Assembly: GCA_025716815.1 (NCBI GenBank)
Contig: JAIXMN010000003.1
Coordinates: 620,001 to 684,000, forward strand
DNA length: 64,000 nucleotides
Origin: Dichotomocladium elegans
Lineage: Eukaryota > Mucoromycota > Mucoromycetes > Mucorales > Lichtheimiaceae
Direction: 5' to 3'
Part shown: positions 59,801 through 64,000 of the stretch, piece after piece
How the letters are laid out: every line of letters begins with the position of its first letter
How positions within the stretch are numbered: the first letter of the stretch is position 1
The notes under the pieces: generated by a model
What the model was told of the DNA's origin: nothing
Database searches by the model: none
Seen by the model: only the letters and a program-made list of their open reading frames with translations
Position numbers and translations under genes: made by a program

Positions 59801-60669
59801 TGTGCCTTTCCAAGTACACATCAAAATAAGTAGAGTATGCTATGTTGATTTACAATCCTAACACTCTGATATCTCCGTACAAGTTACCAACTAAAGACAT
59901 GAACAATATTAAAACATTTGTCATCATAATGAATTCAATGAGTTAGCTCTCGGTGGTGGTTCTTACGAGTATGTGCAATGATAGTGATGGAGGACGAAGG
60001 CGGATTAAGTGGTTGTGGGCGTACCGATGAATACTATTAAGAGTCGATGGTATGCACAAGGTATCCATGGCGTCTGAAGCCGTAAAGGAGCGTGATTGTA
60101 GAGGCTGATGGTTGACAAAATAGTGTGCTCATCAATATCAGAAAGTGGAGTCGAATGGTAGGCGGATGTTGCTTCAAAATCAGTTGTCGTGCAGGGAAAG
60201 GGAAGGGTGATTTTTGGAAGTTCTTGTCCGAGTTCAAGGAGGCCTGTTTTTACAATGGAGGCAGGATACTTTTGAGAGGCTTTGACATGGCGCTTGGGCT
60301 GGTAGGATGAAAATTTTCTGAGACCAGCTTGATGATATTATGTAACGGTGGTGTAAGGTGAATTAGGCAGCAAAGACGGAGCAATAGAAATGCCCGCCGT
60401 CATTACGAGAACACAATAACTTCTTATTATCAAGCCAACAAAAGGATGCCGCCGAGGAGCAAATCGTAAGGCAAGATAAGGGCAAAATTGATACCAGGAA
60501 AAGACACTGATTATTGATCACATCATGGCTTTTCGATACTGGACACTTAAAGTATTGTATATATTGTACACTCGATGGAGAATAGGACTGCATAACACGT
60601 CAATAAAATAAGAATTAATCTTCATTGTATTGCTAACTAATGGAATATTCATACTAGCTTGAATGATGT
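58385..60669 (+). repeat. Inverted segmental duplication, right arm
   Basis: Reverse-complement partner of 49,648-51,985. Similarity extends from the left end of the Tc1 copy through 869 bp of non-transposon sequence and ends sharply at AATGATGT (60,669). The two arms share the same transposase-inactivating changes, so the segment was copied after the transposon had died. Confidence 0.9.
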
Positions 60670-60983
60670 TGTAGCAGTAGCTACAGTGACCGGTCACTCT
60701 CGACCGACGGCCAAGATACTACAAGGATAATGATCATGATCAAGATTGCATCTCCGGTGACGACATTATGTACCACACTCACTATCTCTATATGACGATC
60801 CTATATGTATACCACTGTAATTACCCCTCTACTGTTTATTATATAAACAAAGATACCCTGTGACGTCGGGCATGCCCACGTTGTATTATTTTAATCATCG
60901 TTCTCGTCGCGTTCGCGCTTCCTCCACGCGGTATATCAGATGTTCTTCACAAGTACTCGCACAACTGTGCCTGTACTGTTACA
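60670..60983 (+). mobile_element. Candidate solo LTR
   Basis: A 314-bp block begins TGTAGCAGTAGCTACAGTGA and ends CTGTACTGTTACA, so it has TG...CA ends with a short inverted TGT/ACA. It holds a TATA-like TTATTATATAAACAAAG near its middle. It abuts exactly the edge of the right arm of the duplication. No target-site duplication is evident and no second copy or internal retrotransposon region occurs in the window. Confidence 0.35.
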
Positions 60984-61718
60984 TAACTCCACATTCAATA
61001 CCGTAAAAATCCTCAACTTCAATACATATGTCTTCTCGTATAGATATAAAAAGGCGGCATAAACTGAACCGGAATTGTCAACAGGGGTCTCCAATAAATC
61101 AACACCTTTTGAAGGTTATGTTCCTCATTTGCAATTATCAGAGAACCTTCATCATAATATTGACACACTAATCTCCATAATACCGGTAGTAGATTCATCT
61201 TCCTCTAACAGTCATACCAGCAATGGCAATCTGATTAGCGCGCCATAGGGTTCGCATTATTTCCTGAGTTTTACTCTTTCAATTCTCTTTATACCTGGCT
61301 CTTGCAATTAGCGGCAATGGTAATCCTATTATTTAATGCGGTAAATTCTTTGGGTTTTTTTTTTTACTCTTACCGCTTAATCAGCATATATAATGCTGTC
61401 ATTATAAACAACGATGCAGTTTCTATACAAGCAATAGGTGTAATTGTTTGTTGAGGGCATGTTTCAAAAGTAAATATGGGTTTCAGCTCGTTCCTAAATC
61501 ATGTTGTGAATATATATGAACGTATTTCTCGGAATGTATATGTTTGCTTTTTATAAATGCATTCTGCACATGTGCATTCTAGGTGTTGAGAACAAGAAAT
61601 GACCATTCGGGGAACAGTGGTAATTTCCAAAATAATAAGGTAGTCAATAATCTTCCTTTTTTCAGGGCTGGCAGTCCCCACAGCGATTCTTCCTTTGTAC
61701 AAAAAGAAGGTGATCCCT
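60984..61718. other. A+T-rich sequence, no gene seen
   Basis: Only short open frames. Poly-T run near 61,360. Nothing supported. Confidence 0.5.
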
Positions 61719-61769
61719 AACCTGTTGGAGGAGATTCATGAGCAATAAATGAATCTCTGCTAACAGGTT
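61719..61769. repeat. Imperfect 21-bp palindrome with 9-nt loop
   Basis: Left half AACCTGTTGGAGGAGATTCA (plus one base), loop GAGCAATAA, right half ATGAATCTCTGCTAACAGGT (plus one base). The halves pair over 21 positions with about three mismatches. A further GGATCTCCTCC follows the right half. It lies about 170 bp upstream of the tRNA gene. Confidence 0.8.
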
Positions 61770-61937
61770 ATGGATCTCCTCCAAAAAGATGGAAGTAGTG
61801 ATTTAGGAGGGTTCTACCAAATACAGCACTAAGTCCAATCATCAGCACATAGAGGGACGGCAAATTAATGTGCTGTGTCAGATGCTGAACATTGCTTATT
61901 TCTATTTGGTAGATTAAAGGACGCTAGGAAACAAAAT

Positions 61938-62019
61938 GGTGAGATGGCCGAGCGGTCTAAGGCGACAGGTTTAGGCCCTGTTCACTTCGGTGGCGTGGGT
62001 TCGAATCCCACTCTCATCA
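61938..62019 (+). tRNA. tRNA-Leu (anticodon TAG)
   Basis: 82 nt with an acceptor stem GGTGAGA / TCTCATC (one G-T pair), D-arm TGGCCGAGCGGTCTAAGGCG, anticodon stem ACAGG / CCTGT with loop TTTAGGC (anticodon TAG, reading CUA), a long class II variable arm (TCACTTCGGTGG) and T-arm GTGGGTTCGAATCCCAC. These contain standard internal A and B box promoters for RNA polymerase III. There is no intron. The discriminator base is A, as expected for leucine. A downstream T-run near 62,022-62,033 can serve as terminator. Confidence 0.97.
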
Positions 62020-64000
62020 TCCTTTTTGTGTTTTTTCATGTGACGTTACACAAGATGTTATTGCTTTTGTGGTCTTTCTTTTGGATTCATGAAAGATAAT
62101 GTAGCCACTAAGGCAAATACAGGAAGAATAAAGAGGACATAAGATGATCGTTTTGTGTATGAGAAGATCCACTATTTATGACTGTTGGGAGGGGGTTGAG
62201 TAACATGGATATGGCGAAGTAATGACGATGGGCGCAGCATTAAAGTAATGAAATATTGTCTATGCATGATGAATGAATAATATCAACCAAGGAGGATTCA
62301 AATGTCCCTACGACACACTGCTTTTTTGTTGGTGGGACTTGGATGGAGGCGATAAGTAGGCTCACGAAGTAGATAATAGCACAAGAATTCTCTTTATTCA
62401 TACGCATAGTAGTATCTCCCATTTATAATTTGTTTCTTTCTAGTTCCTTCTATGCTTTAGGATGTTTCAGACATTCATATCATCGGATCGATTATAACCA
62501 AACAGTAAAAGGGAATCCATAATCTGTCAAAATGATTGGCTAGTGTTCAATGGACCACGACAATGCTTCACCCATGAATATAGTCCATCCTTTTATCTGC
62601 ACGCTTCTCCAAAATGCTACCTGCACCTCCAGGGATGGTTGGTGATATGTAATGGAACGGAGGGTACGATGATTAATACATATACCATTTAAGACATCAA
62701 GATAGTGGGAATCCTCTATTGTAATGTGTGCAATGTCTGCTTGCCTGTTGCCCTTATTCAGCAGGGCATGTCTCCTGAATTGCCAGAGAGGCCGGCTCTT
62801 GCGCTCCAGAATGCCGTAATGGAGGATCTCATCCGGCACCGGACGTATTATCATGCCATAATCTACTGCTCTTCTGATGGATCAGCATGCATCTGGTTTG
62901 GTATGTTGAGCATACATGTTCTTAACATAAATTGCTAATGTTAAATTGTTGAACAGGTCCCTGTGGCAATTAAGCATGCCTTGAACAGGACCATCCCAGC
63001 ATATTTTTGAATGCTCATGCTAATTGAGGAGCGCATCCGCTCCAACTATGTGCTCATCGATGATTCGCTTTGCCCCACATGCCTTGTACTGGCGTGTGAT
63101 ATTGTTTTGAATAGATTAGGTACTGAATATCATTAGAGCAGTCATATCGCTCTGGCCATCCATGCTTAGTGCTCTTGATGAGAGCTTCTCATTCAGGCGC
63201 TTTAAGCGTGAAGATGGTGATGACGTACGAGATCTGATGGACTATATCACCAAGAAGTATTGGGCGGCGAACAGCGATCTCGCGGGCACAGCAGATGATG
63301 TACCAAATGTATGCCATTGGTTAACGATTGTAGAGAGGAAAAGGTGTTCAATAACATGAAAATAGAGTGCAAGTTGCACTTCCGATTTCCGCTCTCGGAG
63401 GAGCAAGACAAGAAGAGCTGGCCCCGCAGAGACAGGCATGTTTGGAGCGAGGTAAAGGTTTTCCAAAGGCATATGGTTAAGCCATAAACTTATTGAATCT
63501 TTTGTGAATTCTCCTTATAGTAAAGCTGAGAAACAGCTTACAAGGACTGGTCACTCTGAATTGACGGAATAGCTATGCAACATCATAAACTGCGATTGGC
63601 TAGAATATCCCCATCTACGGTGCTGTGTACCCGAAATTCTCGCAGGCGCAATGCTTGTCGAAGGCACGACAGCTATATCTTGAACATCATTGAGCCATAC
63701 AGCAGCGATTGCATAACCGATGCTCACCACGAGTGACGACAATCTGGATCACCATCATCTTTCACGAACATTATTGTATCTATGGTTATTTGAATATTTG
63801 ATTGCTTAACACAGCAGGTGGTCGAAAGCTGGTATTGAGTACACTAACGTACAATTTACTGGTCAGCTCAAGCATGAGGTTGGATAAAGAATCGATGAAC
63901 ATTGAATCTTCAACTACACATTTTGCACGGTCAGAAGAAAAGGCGCATATTTGTTGACGTGGGAGTCAATTCATTCTGCAAAATCAAAGCTGGCAAATAA
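62020..64000. other. Unrecognised sequence to the end of the window
   Basis: A minus-strand frame at 62,854-62,540 (ADIAHITIEDSHYLDVLNGI, LRSITYHQPSLEVQVAFWRS) and a plus-strand frame at 63,162-63,359 (KREDGDDVRDLMDYITKKYW) look more protein-like than chance. Neither has a recognised domain nor convincing splice partners; they may belong to one decayed element or an unknown gene. The rest is A+T-rich with no supported feature. Confidence 0.3.

Noticed and set aside
61875..62099. 74-codon ORF covering the tRNA
   Set aside because: The central residues (MAERSKATGLGP, GVGSNPT) are the usual conceptual translation of a class II tRNA.
63530..63560. Sequence TTACAAGGACTGGTCACTCT as a second LTR copy of the block at 60,670
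   Set aside because: Only a short match (CTGGTCACTCT versus CCGGTCACTCT); the surroundings do not align.

Overview
The window looks like nuclear DNA of a filamentous fungus, most likely Mucoromycota (Mucorales type). Eukaryotic housekeeping genes are cut by many short introns (about 55-110 nt). Intergenic DNA is A+T-rich with pyrimidine-rich leaders. The mobile DNA consists of decayed Tc1/mariner transposons and a decayed Fanzor (eukaryotic TnpB homologue) of the kind abundant in these fungi. A species cannot be named from the sequence alone. All gene models are hand-built from reading frame continuity, GT/AG borders and family conservation; exon lengths were checked for phase.

Layout. 0.2-1.1 kb: a tandem array of a 143-bp unit that reads as an 87-nt in-frame exon plus a 56-nt intron. 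1.2-3.2 kb: a Tc1/mariner relic and two copies of a dispersed repeat. 3.6-7.4 kb: convergent PRO2 (proline synthesis) and a Yck-type casein kinase 1. 9.1-11.4 kb: Fanzor relic with its tail. 12.1-14.0 kb: hexokinase. 15.3-19.8 kb: SUV420/SET9 histone methyltransferase convergent with phosphoglucomutase. 20-22.6 kb: TE debris, a heptad minisatellite and a broken small secreted protein. 23.0-28.1 kb: PPP4R2, an H2C2 integrase-type zinc finger protein and a Gti1/Pac2 (WOPR) regulator. 28.1-31.6 kb: sparse, with a frameshifted ORF and a possible LINE scrap. 31.7-36.7 kb: divergent MGS1/WRNIP1 (12 exons) and CaM kinase (10 exons). 37-40 kb: Tc1 fragments in a broken-up region. 40.2-48.4 kb: divergent ribosomal protein eL15 and the giant FAB1/PIKfyve lipid kinase. 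49-61 kb: a ~2.3-kb inverted segmental duplication carrying dead transposons around a ~6.4-kb spacer that holds a single-pass membrane protein gene. 61.9 kb: tRNA-Leu(TAG). The rest, to 64 kb, is unrecognised.

The genes are unrelated housekeeping and regulatory functions: proline and hexose-phosphate metabolism, kinase signalling, chromatin, replication stress, endolysosomal phosphoinositide and ribosome. Neighbours do not form a pathway, although hexokinase and phosphoglucomutase both act on glucose-6-phosphate and lie within 8 kb of each other.

The most unusual structures are the tandem exon-intron array, the Fanzor relic with a shared tail that recurs without the Fanzor ORF, and the inverted duplication whose arms share transposon-killing mutations.
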